A DNA stretch of 64,000 nucleotides, from assembly GCF_026914265.1 (NCBI RefSeq), contig NC_069125.1:66019479-66083478 (forward strand), given 5' to 3'. Below, piece by piece: positions 1 through 12,792 of the stretch. This DNA is from Mya arenaria. Lineage: Eukaryota > Mollusca > Bivalvia > Myida > Myidae. Position 1 is the first letter of the stretch. Each line of letters starts with the position of its first letter. The translations under genes were made by a program, and so were the position numbers. Below the pieces are notes generated by a model. It saw only the letters and a program-made list of their open reading frames with translations. It had not been told where the DNA came from and did not search any database.

Positions 1-441
1 TGGTATATTGGGTTTTATGGTTTGATCATGACTATATGGGAGTCAGTTTTGATATATTGGGTTTTATGGGTTGAACATGGCTATATGGGAGTCAGTTTTG
101 GTATATTACGTTGTATGGGTTGAACATGGCTATATGGGATTCAGTTTTGGTATATTAAGTTGTATGGGTTGAACATGACTATATGGGATTCAGTTTTGGT
201 ATATTACGTTGTATGGGTTGAACATGACTATATGGGATTCAGTTTTGGTATATTAAGTTGTATGGGTTGAACATGACTATATGGGATTCAGTTTTGGTAT
301 TTTGCGTTTTATGGTTTGATCATGACTATATGGGAGTCAGTTTTGGTATATTGGGTTTTATGGGTTGAACATGACTATATGGGAGTCAGTTTTGGTATAT
401 TGGGTTTTATGGTTTGATCATGACTATATGGGAGTCAGTTT
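1..441. repeat. 49-bp minisatellite, about 9 copies
   Basis: Units start at 1, 50, 99 and 148 and recur every 49 bp. They consist of a TGGTATATTGGGTTTTATGG-like half and a half with GACTATATGGGAGTCAGTTT. The array probably continues to the left of the window and stops abruptly at 441. The reverse complement of each unit carries an AAAACTGAATCCCATATA-like core, which is also the core of the 64-bp array at 2114-2903. I see no coding content. Confidence 0.9.
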
Positions 442-1049
442 TGTGCTCGATCGGATTTAAATCCGGACTCTTTGCAGACCATTGGAGTGGTTGCACGTTG
501 TTTGCTACAAGCATAACTTGTGTGCTTCAAGCAGCGTTAAATGGTGCGTTATCCAACATTATACCGCTATTGGCACGGATATGAGGTAGAAAAACCGGAC
601 GAATGACGTCATTTTGATATCTCATCGCGTTCATGTTGCCTTGAATGGGTACAATTGGAGTTTTTAATCCAATCAGTTTCAACCCGTGGAATTGTTAACG
701 ACTGCTTTTACGTCAATAAGAATCACGTACAGATTAATATAACCAAACATGTTTCTGTCAATATTTTGCACTTATTAACAAAATATAACACATACTGCAA
801 CTTTTATAACGACGCGTAACCTAGGCTACCTGGCGGATAGAGGTGCCGGCACGAATTATTCAGACGGATTGCACGACTCAAATCAGAATCAAATACAGTT
901 ATAACTACCACTTTGGGGAGGGATGGGTTCGGCAAACACCCCTATCACGTCCCACCATATGTATTTTGCTGGATGCATTTCATTCCCAATTTGGGACAAA
1001 TTGGTTTCTATAAATATGACGAACATTGTTGACACAATGTACTAGGCTT
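442..1049. other. Unique-looking spacer, nothing recognised
   Basis: This is non-tandem sequence between two arrays. It has a perfect palindrome, GGATTTAAATCC, near 452 and a short open stretch after an ATG at 923. Neither resembles a known gene. The missing first exon of the downstream kinase gene could lie here, but nothing supports a specific choice. Confidence 0.4.
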
Positions 1050-2113
1050 ACAAAATCATAGCGATATTAACACAACAGTACGATGATGATAACGCGACAG
1101 TACGTTATGATAACACGACAGTACGATGATAATAACACGACAGTACGGTGATGATAGCACGGCATTACGGTGATAATAACACAACAGTACGATGATGATA
1201 ACGCGACAGTACGTTATGATAACACAACAGTACGATGATAATAACACGACAGTAAGGTGATGATAGCACGACAGTACGGTGATAATAACACGACAGTACG
1301 GTGATAATAGCACGACAGTACGTTATGATAACACGACAGTACGATGATAATAACACGACAGTACGGTGATGATAGCACGACAGTACGATGATGATAACGC
1401 GACAGTACGATGATAATAACACGACAGTACGATGATAATAACACGACAGTACGGTGATAATAGCACGACAGTACGGTGATAATAACACGATAGTACGGTG
1501 ATGATAGCACGACAGTACGGTGATAATAACACGACAGTACGTTGATAATAGCACGACAGTACGTTATGATAACACGACAGTACGATGATAATAACACGAC
1601 AGTACGGTGATGATAGCACGACAGTACGGTGATAATAACACGACAGTACGGTGATAATAGCACGACAGTACAGTGATGATAGCACGACAGTACGGTGATA
1701 ATAACACGACAGTACGGTGAAAATAGCACGACGGTACGATGATAATAACATGACAGTACGGTGATAATAGCACGACAGTACGGTGATAATTACACGACAG
1801 TACGGTGATGATAGCACGACAGTACGGTGATGATAGCACGACAGTACGGTGATAATAACGCGACAGTACGATGATGATAACACGACAGTAAGTTATGATA
1901 ACACGACAGTACGATGATAATAACACGACAGTACGGTGATGATAGCACGACAGTACGGTGATAATAACGAGACAGTACGATGATAATAACACGACAGTAT
2001 GGTGATGATAGCACGACAGTACGGTGATAATAACGCGACAGTACGTTGATAATAACGAGACAGTACGATGATGATAACACGACAGTACGATGATAATAAC
2101 ACGACAGTACGAT
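1050..2113. repeat. 22-bp minisatellite, about 48 copies
   Basis: The units are variants of ACGACAGTACGGTGATAATAGC, mostly 22 bp with some 18-21 bp versions such as those containing GTTATGATAAC. Because the unit has no stop on the minus strand, all three minus frames stay open for long stretches, giving Tyr/Cys/Val/Leu/Ser-rich translations. These are artefacts of the repeat. The array runs directly into the next one at 2114. A diverged, related stretch is seen near 29810-29880. Confidence 0.9.
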
Positions 2114-2903
2114 GAAAACTGAATCCCATATACCCAACGTATTTTAATGTATATATGCCTATTATTTGATTACTTATGAAAACTGAATCCCATATAACCA
2201 ACGTATTTTAATGTATATATGCCTATTATTTGATTACTTATGAAAACTGAATCCCATATAACCAACGTATTTTAATGTATATATGCCGATTATTTGATTA
2301 CTTATGAAAACTGAATCCCATATAACCAACGTATTTTAATGTATATATGCCTATTATTTGATTACTTATGAAAACTGAATCCCATATAACCAACGTATTT
2401 TAATGTATATATGCCTATTATTTGATTACTTATGAAAACTGAATCCCATATAACCAACGTATTTTAATGTATATATGCCTATTATTTGATTACTTATGAA
2501 AACTGAATCCCATATAACCAACGTATTTTAATGTATATGCCTATTATATGATTACTTATGAAAACTGAATCCCATATAACCAACGTATTTTAATGTATAT
2601 ATGCCTATTATTTGATTACTTATGAAAACTGAATCCCATATAACCAACGTATTTTAATGTATATATGCCTATTATTTGATTACTTATGAAAATTGAATCC
2701 CATATAACCAACGTATTTTAATGTATATGCCTATTATTTGATTACTTATGAAAACTGAATCCCATATAACCAACGTAGTTTAATGTATATGCCTATTATT
2801 TGATTACTTATGAAAACTGAATCCCATATAACCAACGTATTTTAATGTATATGCCTATTATTTGGGTAACTTATGAAAACTGAATCCCATATAACCTACA
2901 TAT
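2114..2903. repeat. 64-bp minisatellite, about 12 copies
   Basis: Each unit starts GAAAACTGAATCCCATATAA, continues CCAACGTATTTTAATG and ends TTTGATTACTTAT. Copies are nearly identical, with a few 2-bp losses in a TATATA run. The array decays at about 2900-2960. Its core matches the reverse complement of the core of the array at 1-441. Confidence 0.92.
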
Positions 2904-4737
2904 ATTTAAAATGATTGCTTATAAAAACTGGATCCCAAATAACAAACGAATTCATAAATATGTCTATATTGAGTTAAGAATGCTCAAAACTTGCTTCCAT
3001 TCTACCAGGAACATATATTTGTTAAAAAAAGAAACGCACAATACCCTGAATTTTGTCGTTGTTGCTTTTGTTTTTTTATTGGGGGCGATTTTTATCAATC
3101 ATAACGTAAAGCATGTAAACGTGAATACGTGTTTTATTGAAAATGTACCTGAATTCATATTATATTATTTGTTTCCAATGTGTTTTCTTTTAAACAATAA
3201 TCTAAATCATGAGAATTTACAAGAAGTTCATGTTTGTTTTCAATTTCACCATTCAAAACACCCGCCATACACAACACGAGAACAATTTACGGTAATTAGA
3301 ACGGTTTACAGTTTTCCAAAATAGACTCCCCTAAATACTCGATTTCGTTTCCCATATAACACTTACCGAAAAAGTCAACAATGAATATTTTTTTGTTATT
3401 TTTCCGTTTTAAGACATTTGTTTGCTTTGTTATGTAAATGATTTAAAATATAATATAAAATGGGCAACACTAATCAAAAGTCACCAATACGGAAGACGCA
3501 GTCTGTCCCTGATACTCAGGTGAGGGTAATCTTTCATGAATGATGAACATTTGCTTGACAAACTTTTCTTTTTCAAATCGTGTAAAAACCTCACTCTGGC
3601 CCATCTTCACAGAAACGAGCTTAAAAGTAGCTATGTGGAAGCATACGTCCAATGTGGTTTAAAACATAAAATTCATATCCTGCTGTTAATGGCAATGCTT
3701 CTGAAGATCTTGTAACGTGCGAGACCAAACAAGCTAACAGATTCCTACAGGGAAAAGCATGCTCGACTCTGAAGGGTTCTGCTGGTCTTTATATACAGTA
3801 AATTTTCAATCCACACAGAACCCAGGCTTTGCTAATTTGCATATTACCAACCAAGTTAACATACATACTATTAAGATACTTCCATCTATAACAGAATGTT
3901 ATACTATGAACACATATCTGCCGCCTACAGCGGAGCGTTACATTAATCCGCCGCCTTCAGCAGACCGTTACATTTTTAAGGCCTCAACACAGTCGGTAGT
4001 GGCTTGCTGGTTTAAGAGGTCTGATGGCATAGTTGAAAAAACCTGGCTGGTATACATCAGCATGGAAGAAAGGCAGCAGGCACTTAGTTGTGTTTCCTCT
4101 GGTGCTGATGATGACTTAACTTCAGGAAGCTTGGGGCTGGATGCTCGACTTGTACAAGCTACAATTAATGTGAAATTGGTCCCAGTGTGGGGTTTCCGAA
4201 CAGGAACTTCATATTTCACAAGGGCCTGACAAGAGTCTGGTAGTACTGGGTCTCATTAATATGCAGGAAAGTCATGAAGTTCCTGCGCAGTAAGCTTAGG
4301 CAAATAAATTGCTGTCACAGAGATATGAGTATTCCAGGAGAGCTTTTCAATTGATATGTACTCCCAAGATATCTGCCTCATTTAACTACCTGCAGTTCTT
4401 CATCATGGATAACATATGTTGTTATGATGGATGCTTGCTTCTTTGTGATGACTTCACCTATGCTCGAGCCAGTTCTGCCCAAACTGTTTAATCCTATTTA
4501 GGTTTTCTTGAACCGCCAGTAAGTCCAAATTACTGTCATTAGAGCATTTCCTCCTGTACAAGAAGGTTTGGGGTTGCGTTTTGACTGGGAATCAAACAAT
4601 AAAACTCAAATAGTCCTGAATGGCTTAATCTAGAAAGATAAAATGTTTGTGTCCCAATGATAGATGTTTTGATTGCAAAAGTCCAAACTAATAGTAAAAA
4701 TATAGATATTCTGTTAATGATATTTTTTTTACTTTAG
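2904..4737. other. Upstream region of the kinase gene; no firm gene
   Basis: AT-rich sequence with several short open frames, the longest at 3759-4229 (+), none resembling a known protein. Two similar short blocks around CCGCCTACAGCGGAGCGTTA and CCGCCTTCAGCAGACCGTTA (3920-3972) look like a small local duplication. The 5' exon or exons and promoter of the RSKR-like gene should lie here or further upstream, but I could not choose an ATG with a matching phase-0 donor. Confidence 0.4.
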
Positions 4738-7700
4738 GTCCTAGATGCAAATGTTGATTTTTCGAGTTCCAAAGGAAAGTCTGGCAGTACTTGGCGCCTT
4801 TTCCGTGGAAAGTCAACAAATGCTATAGACAAGATGGATGCCAATGAAGTAGCCAAAAAGAAGAAAAACCAGCCCCAGCTGGCAGTGCCCCTGGTTGAGG
4901 CATTGTTTCTTCCCGACTTTCCTGTGAAGAGTCAAGACACAGACTTTGATGTAAGTTAACTATCAATTCATAACATAAATTTTGTATTGACTCTTTTTGT
5001 TTCTCATATAATTTATCATTAAAGGCATGCCGAAGAGAAAATAATGAATTCTTGGGCCATGTGTAACCAATTATATATTCTGTATGTATATAGCATAACT
5101 TATACTGTCTCGCTTTGGAGCTAGGTTTATAGTGACGCGTTAGAGTGTCCGCTTGTAGAGCAAGAGGTCGTGGGTTCAAACCCCGACAGGTGCACACAGC
5201 AATTTGTGCAGTCTGTTGACACATATTTCTATTATGTGTATGTCTGTCATTGTCTGACTTTGAAGATAAATACAGGCATTTTCAAGCTGCTTTAGCAGCC
5301 TAGATCTATTTGGTAAAGGAGTTGTTTGCTCTGTTTCAGATTGTTGACGTGATAGCCAAAGGTGCATATGGAAATGTGGTGAAGGTTCGCAAAGAAGATG
5401 ACAAACTGTACTATGCAATGAAGGTCAACAGACATTTACAATGCATTTGTTATATTTCAATTTTAATTACTTCTGTGCAAATAATGACTAGAAAATATTA
5501 TTGTAAAAGTATGGAAGCAACTCTTAAATTTGTTTATGTTCTGGATACAATGTTTTCTTAAGAAGTAACAATTGATTTCAAAGTATTGTACTGGTATCTT
5601 AAAAAAAACTCTTACCTGTTAAATCTAAAGATAATCACTTTCTTTTTCTAACATCTTAATCATTGTTTGCAAATAAATTTGAACTGAATACCAGGAGAGA
5701 CTTGAAACTGTTTCACATGTAAGTTGTAAAGAAATTAATATAAAATGTAAAGAAATTAATATAAAATGTTACTTGTCTCTTATCAGTAAACTGCACAGTA
5801 ATATTACAGAGATGAATTATGATTCACAATATGATGTGACCTTGTACAGTTAGTGAGATCCCACCATGTCAGTTTGAAAGTTTACAACATTTATTATGTT
5901 TCACTTATACTGTGTGCTAATGTTACTGAGATGCTTTTGTATGTGTTGTAAGGTGTTGGACAAGAAGCAGATTATCGTGGAGAGTGCCATACAGCAGTGT
6001 AAAGACGAGGCTGCCATACAGGTTACCAGTATAATTTATTTAAACATACACATGTAAACAAATGCATGTTCACATATACATTTACTTATCCACTGGACAA
6101 TTATACATGTACCCCTTGTGTGTACTTACAGTATATTTTTGGTTTGTCAGTTTTTCAAAGAGTCAAGGAAATGTCAAAGCCTTAGTATAGTCGGCTACAG
6201 CTTCATGAAAAACCTTAACCGTGGCCATAACTCAAAAACTGTCAAAGGTAATCTTATGAAACTGGAATGCTTATGTACTATCATAAAATGGTCTTTGAAT
6301 CTTGGATGTCAAGCATAAAAAAATATGTGTATACCAATGGGTTTAGAATTATATGGGAACAACAAAATGTTGGTAATCAAAAGCTATTTTTATATTGATA
6401 TGTTCAACGGCTTAAAGACTAGTATACGCAAAACTGGATGGAAAAATGTTTCTCTAATAGCTAATTATTTAAACTAACTAAGAATTACTATGTAGTTGAA
6501 AAATACACACATGTTACTGATATAACAAGAATCAGAATCTGTTTTGCCAACAATAGACTTACGGGTCTGTGGCATAGCACGTACTGCAGCTGCAAGATTA
6601 TATATGCTTTATATGAATGATTGAGCCAAAGGCTATATAACAGAATTATAAACATACAATACATGTTTGTACATAAAAGTGCATTTTATTTTCTACAAAT
6701 GTTTTTCATTCCAGATTTTATGTAATGATTCAATGAAATTCTTACTTTAATCAATCAATCAATCTATCATTATCTTTATTTCCTCCATCACAGCTTTTGC
6801 ATTCTTTTCATAAATTGTCAATGCACATTTCTGGTCCCATTTGAAGTTTAGTCAATATAGCTTTAATTCTTCTTTTTTCAGTCAATTTTGGGAGATCATC
6901 CATTTATCGTCAAGTGTCATGAGTACTGGCAATCACGTAAACATCTTTACATAGGTAAGTTTCATACAGTGTAATGCAAAATGGATAATCTTCACATACC
7001 ATTTTTAAACTTACCAATGCTTCCATGGCACATTTATGTGTGTGGCATAGGTGTTTGCAAATATTTGCATCATGCCATATTCTGCTTTTATTATGTACAA
7101 AATGTACAGTTTAGTTCTTATGTTTTAAACTACATTATAAAACAAACAAAAACATGTACAAATTATCTACTTCCAGTCCTGGACTATGTACCATACGGAG
7201 ACATGTTCACTCTGTGGACGTTTCATGGTTTTTTCCCAGAGAAATTAGTGAAACTCTATGTTGCAGAAATGGCAATGTCACTAGGTAAGTTATGTTCTAA
7301 TTTGAAGCTTGTCTGTTTTATGAAAAAACAATATAGAGGTATAAGCCCTGGCGTTGTTGTTGTTTTTTCATTTGCATTGATGTTGTTGTGCAAAAACTTG
7401 CTAATAAGTTAGAAGGAAACGTTTAACATATTCACATGTTACCACTGAGAATATGCTTATGTATATGAAACCCATAACTCATGCTATAGTAATAGTCAAG
7501 TTATGTCCCTTACTGACTGAATAACCACAACAACAGATGAATGTTTGCATCTGCTTGCTGTGCTATTGGTCGTTTATATATATGTATATTTTAATACATT
7601 ATCAGCTTGTATTAAGTATTGAGGCTTTATTACCAGTAGGTCTTTTATTGAGAAAAAAGAATTATGGTTAAAAAATTCAAATAAGGTGACTCAAATTGAT

Positions 7701-10700
7701 ATTAACAGTAAAAACTGATAGATGTATTATTGTCATTATTCAAAACGTTTAATAGCATTTGCTTTGATTTACATTTAACCTTAATTGTTAAAAAATATTT
7801 TGTTAGTAACTTTTGCTTGCAACAACTTGTAACAAAACATTGTCAGTGAACAGCTGTATTTGATTTACTTCTGTATTTCAGATTATCTTCATAAGTCGGG
7901 GGTTATTTACAGAGACATGAAGGTAATTTGAATCTTGGATTGGTGATAGAATTTCTGTTGAATATAAATGCTGTTATAGGGATGAAGTTTAATACAGGAC
8001 TGTAAAGATGAAACCTGTCACACTGGTGCACTACTAGTTGGCAAACAGTCAATACTCTGTTAAGAATTTGCAAGTGGAAGTTAGAACTTTCTGCTATTAC
8101 CTTTGTTACTTTTTCGCCGTGTAAGATCAATTATCTCGAAAACAAAAAATGTTTCCATTATCATTAATGTTCAACAATTCTGACCATGTATGAAATGATT
8201 TGAAACATGCCAACTCCACAAAATTGTATTTAGACAATGATTTTTTTAGAGATTATAGAAAATGTATAAATGTAACATTGCCACCAGGTTTTGATAACCA
8301 AATTTTCCAACCTTTCACCTTTTGAAGTTTTTGTACTTGCAAGCACTCAATTTAGAAAGTTTTAGCTCATTTTAGGTGAGTTATATATTTACAAACATCC
8401 TTTAAAAGAACCCCTGAATCCCAGGTAACACAGAACAAAGACTAAGCCTGACTGGTACTGGAACGGTTTATAACCATTACCAGTATGAAAGTCTGTTTTA
8501 AGCAGATGATAGTTTTATATTTTCAGTAGGGAATTATATGTGTCACCACTATCATGGGCACCACCAGAAAGTCTGCACCTTCACACTTGATTATAATAGT
8601 TACAGCAATAATGTCATGGACAATTTATGATATCTAGTAACATTGCACCAGTCATTATTCATGACTCTTCAATTGTCAAAATTTGACCAAACATCGTTTT
8701 CTGTGTCTTTATTCAAATCTATTTGTATGAGTAAGATATAGAATTTGAATCTTCAACAGCTCTTATCCAAATCTTTATAGAACTTGATAATAATGTTCAT
8801 GGACATAGTTTCACAAACCTTTTTTGATAACGAATGAGACAACGATTTTATTGCTTGAGTTATCACCTCCAGTCAATATTTTACCAATAGTGCAATACTC
8901 ACGATTTATAAGACTTGAATTGCCTTTTTTTCCACTTCACCTGGTGACACTCTTGTTTATTGATATACTGTATTTTGTCATTTGGTAATGTTATAGCTCT
9001 TTTGCAGATGGAGAATCTCCTGTTTGATGCAGAAGGTATGAGCTTCATGATTCATATTTGTCTGGTTTTGTTTTGGTTGTAAAAATTAAATCTTCATTTA
9101 ATCCCTCTCAAATCAAATTAAAGTGAGACTCTTGATAGTTAACATTTTCTGGCATTTTTTAAAGATTTTGTTGATGAAATAATCATGTTGATATGCTATT
9201 GAACAAAAACATATTTATTTTTTTAACCATAATAAGTTTTCAAATATATACCATAATTTTTATAAAAAACATCATCAGAGGTGGCAATTTTTATTTATGT
9301 TTTTCTTAAGGCCATCTACAGTTGACAGACTTTGGCCTTGCAAAATGGCTTGCTCGAGGTGAAAAGACACGGACAGTCTGTGGAACACTGCAGTACATGG
9401 GTAAGTTACCCTTTCTCCTACACTGCAGTACATGGGTTAGTTGCCCTCTCTGCTCCTACACTGCAATACATGGGTCAGATGCCCTCTCTGCTCCTACACT
9501 GCAGCAGTACGTGGGTACGTTGCCCTCTCTGCTCCTACACTGCAGTACGTGGGTACGTTGCCCTCTCTGCTCCTACACTGCAGTACATGGGCAAGTTGCT
9601 CTCTCTGCTCCTACACTGCAGTACCTGGGTCAGTTGCCCTCTCTGCTCCTACACTGCAGCAGTACGTGGGTCAGTTGCCCCCTCTGCTCCTACACTGCAG
9701 TACGTGAGCAAGTTGCCCTCTCTGCTCCTACACTGCAGTACGTGGGCAAGTTGCCCTCTCTGCTCCTACACTGCAGTACGTGGGCAAGTTGCCCTCTGCT
9801 CCTACACTGCAGTACGTGGGCAAGTGACCCTTTCTGCTCCTACACTGCAGTACGTGGGGAAGTTGCCCTCTCTGCTCCTACACTGCAGTACGTGGGCAAG
9901 TTGCCCTCTCTGCTCCTACACTGCAGTATGTGGGCAAGTTGCCCTCTCTGCTCCTACACTGCAGTACGTGGACAAGTTGCCCTCTCTGCTCCTACACTGC
10001 AGTACGTGGGCAAGTTGCCCTCTCTGCTCCTACACTGCAGTATGTGGGTTAGTTGCCCTCTCTGCTCTTACACTGCAGTACGTGGGTAAGTTGCCCTCTC
10101 TGCTCCTACACTGCAGTACATGGGCAAGTTGCCCTTTCTGTGCCTTGATAAATCATATCCAATACTTAACACCATTATCGGATTGGATAGCCACATTGTA
10201 AATGTAATACTTACTCAGTGAATTGTAATATAATTGCTAATAAATGATTTTCAAAATACTTTTCCTGTTTTGAAATCATTTTAGGATGATTAAATATTGG
10301 TATTTTATTGAGACCATTGGGTTCTTAAAAAGGACACCAGTACTGATTTCTTCATTGGAAACAAATATGAAGTGATATATTCCAGCTGCAGACCGTCTTT
10401 TTAGTAAAACTAGAATGAGATTTTAATACAAAACCTGAGCAGAATTGAACATGTTTGTTTTAGCACCAGAAGTATTAGCAGTTTACCCATACGGACACAC
10501 TGCAGACTGGTGGTCACTTGGAATCCTGGTGTATGCCATGCTTGTTGGAAAGGTCAGCTCCTTTGTAGTGTTTATTGCTTGTTTGGATAAGATCTTTATT
10601 GTAAGGACAAAACATCCAAGTTCAGGTTTGTCTATCATGTTATATGTATATTTTTAGCTACCATTATTATTAGATAAGAATAATAAAACTCAAACAGGGT

Positions 10701-12792
10701 TCCAAGGGTCAGGGAAAAGTCAGGAAGTTTTGAATTCTGTCAGAGAAATTTGGGAATTGGGCAAATCTCAGGGAATAGTCAGGGAATTAGGAACCTGAGA
10801 TCAAGCGCCTTGGAATAAATTTGTAAAAGCAGAAAAAGGCAATAAGGCTAAGGCAGTTTCTTACTTTCTTTATAATTAAACACTGAAGGTTTGGTCAGTT
10901 GTGCAGTATGTACCAAAAGATAAAGTGAACATTATTCCAGTATTTTGTTGATTGTAGACTGTTTATATATATTTGTTTTAATAAGCATATTCCAAAAATT
11001 CTACATTTTTTCTAGTACCCTGTTGATGGTGCCGCGGACCATATTGAGATGGCCCAGCGTGTGATAGACTGTGATTACTTATGTCCCGACATTGTCTCAG
11101 ATGCAGCTCAGGATATTGTCAACAAGGTAGCTACTGTGGTCATTTACTCAGCTTTTTGTTTATCTCCAATATTTCTTCTTAGAGTACAAAGCTTCTTTAT
11201 CTTTAATCATCAGTTGAGAAAACGCCAGATTGGGAAACAAAGGGATTGACCTTCATTATTTCCCAATCTTGAAACTTTTGTCAATTTATATCCCGGTTCG
11301 GAAACAAAAAGTCCATTTTTTCCTATCATTTTTCTCTGCATCAGGTCATTAAGGATATGTTTGATCTCCAATATCTCAAAAATGAGGATATTAAAGAAAA
11401 GTTTGAACTGTAGGATTTCAGATCTATTGTTCTAGTACACAACCAAGATTGTGTAAGGCAAATATCCTTATGCACAGAACATTGTAACTAAGGTATATGA
11501 TACATGGGTGTCTTTATTCATGACCGGGCATAAATTGATAGAAGATTCCCTTTTCAAGTACTTTGGTTCTGCCCTGCTTTGCTGAAAGTGATCAGGTGTC
11601 ACAAGGCAGAGTGTATCAGTAAAGTACAACTTTATAATGCTAATTATTGGCTTTGTAGGCAAGCTGTGTATGATTTATAATTGGGTTGTCTGCTCTGCTG
11701 CGGATGTGTTTCTAACTAATAGCTCACATGAGATCTTGGTGAGCTATTAAACTGGGCCTTGTCTGTCGTAAAATATATCGTAGTGACATTAAACCAAGAA
11801 GCAGATAGGATCTTTTTTTTCCACCCCTTGTACTGTACTAGCATTAACTAAACTAGCCTGTATATTGGTGTAATTATTCCCCTCCTACAGTTGCTGATGA
11901 AGAGCCCTGCAAAGAGACTGGTTGACCTGTATTCCTTGCAGAATATGACCCTCTTTAGCCGCCTAAACTTCACTGATGTCATAGAGAGAAAGGTATGGGT
12001 CTTCAAAACCTCCATGAAATTGTGGACGCTATTCAGAAACATACTTGTTTAATTTATATTCTTTATTTGGGACAGAATATAAATTCTATGAGAAAGTCAT
12101 TGATTAATAAAACATAAATTATATTCCCCCAATATCTCAAGTCCCCCACCTACAATAACTTATATTTCCCATATAACCTAGCTTATTTCGGCAAAGTGAT
12201 ATTAGAGTAGGATTAAGAACAGTTTAGTCCTCCTCTAGGTAGATTTTAATCTTTACGGGAGTAGGTGTTTATAGCAGATAATTATATCAGCAACTTAATG
12301 CAAATGACATTATACAAATTGGTATCCAATTTCTTAATAGCTATGATGTATAAACATGTATTATATACACTCCAGATAAGTCCCCGGCAGCTGGTGGGAC
12401 AAGATTTCTTCCCCATGACTGGCACCAGCTACAGTTTTGCACCTGGCTCTACACATTCAAATGACAGCTTTCAAGATGTAAGACATAGTCTATACTAGCA
12501 CCTGTTGTGTACAATTGTTATGCAGCTTTATGCTCAGGAGTAGTAAAATAAAAGGCTTTAAAAGTTTAAGTGGAATTCTTTCATTCCAAAGTAATGCTTC
12601 TGCAATAGTGCTTCTGCAATGTCTTTGAAAGTACATGTTAATTGTAGACATTCTGATACATTTTGTTTTAGAAAACTTTTTAATAAGGTGTGCTTTCTGT
12701 TAAACCATATTGTCATCATAATGTTTTGTTTTCTACAGTTTGACTGTGTATGGAACCTTCCAAATGGAGCAGACAGACCTGTGTATGTATGA
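4738..12792 (+). CDS. RSKR: RSKR (SgK494)-like AGC-family Ser/Thr kinase, 13 exons, 5' end missing
   Basis: Exons: 4738-4950, 5340-5423, 5953-6021, 6882-6954, 7177-7284, 7882-7922, 9008-9035, 9311-9400, 10464-10552, 11016-11126, 11891-11992, 12376-12477, 12739-12792 (stop TGA). All introns are GT-AG, phases agree, and the joined frame gives 387 residues. Residues 58-65 (LFLPDFPV) match the segment before the kinase domain in vertebrate RSKR. Kinase motifs are: glycine loop [12 protein letters not shown] lysine in YAMK (99), helix-C Glu in CKDEAAIQ (118), YRDMKMEN (catalytic Asp194), DFG (212-214), [14 protein letters not shown] and [13 protein letters not shown]. The C-terminus, with SNDSFQDFDC, resembles the human RSKR tail (DDFDCD). 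Human RSKR is about 410 aa, so only a short N-terminal exon is missing. The family is related to ribosomal S6 kinases; substrates are unknown to me. The domain looks catalytically intact. I place it with RSKR rather than S6K or SGK because of the N- and C-terminal segments. Confidence 0.92.
5123..5200 (+). repeat. tRNA-derived SINE head
   Basis: In the intron between the first two kinase exons found. It has an A-box-like TAGTGACGCGTTAGAGTG, an anticodon-arm-like CTTGTAGAGCAAG and a clear B box, GGTTCAAACCCCG. This is the layout of a tRNA-derived SINE rather than an intact tRNA gene, since no closed acceptor stem is visible. Confidence 0.6.
9401..10140 (+). repeat. 38-bp minisatellite made from the upstream exon's 5' splice site
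   Basis: About 19 units follow the exon ending at 9400 without a gap. The exon ends ACACTGCAGTACATGG and its donor is GTAAGTT. Each unit repeats exactly this junction (CTACACTGCAGTACRTGGG followed by YAAGTTGCC), then the pyrimidine-rich CCTCTCTGCTC. Most copies have GC or TC at the donor position; the copy at 10086 has a full GTAAGTT. Frames stay open through most of the array on the plus strand, including the kinase frame up to a TAA at 10087. These translations are not evidence of a separate protein. Confidence 0.93.

Noticed and set aside
923..1008. ATG followed by MGSANTPIT as a possible myristoylated first exon of the kinase
   Set aside because: The phase-0 donor that would follow (TTG|GTTTCT) is poor, there is no similarity to the RSKR N-terminus, and the distance to the next exon is 3.7 kb.
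1056..2201. Tyr/Cys/Val-rich minus-strand frames
   Set aside because: All three minus frames are open through the 22-bp array, an artefact of the unit.
1..2903. Direct repeats considered as a CRISPR array
   Set aside because: The repeats are contiguous or nearly so without unique spacers, and the sequence is clearly eukaryotic.
9322..10201. Long frames across the 38-bp repeat, one beginning in the kinase exon
   Set aside because: The kinase exon has a strong donor at 9401 and the next exon joins in phase at 10464. The extension is repeat read-through.
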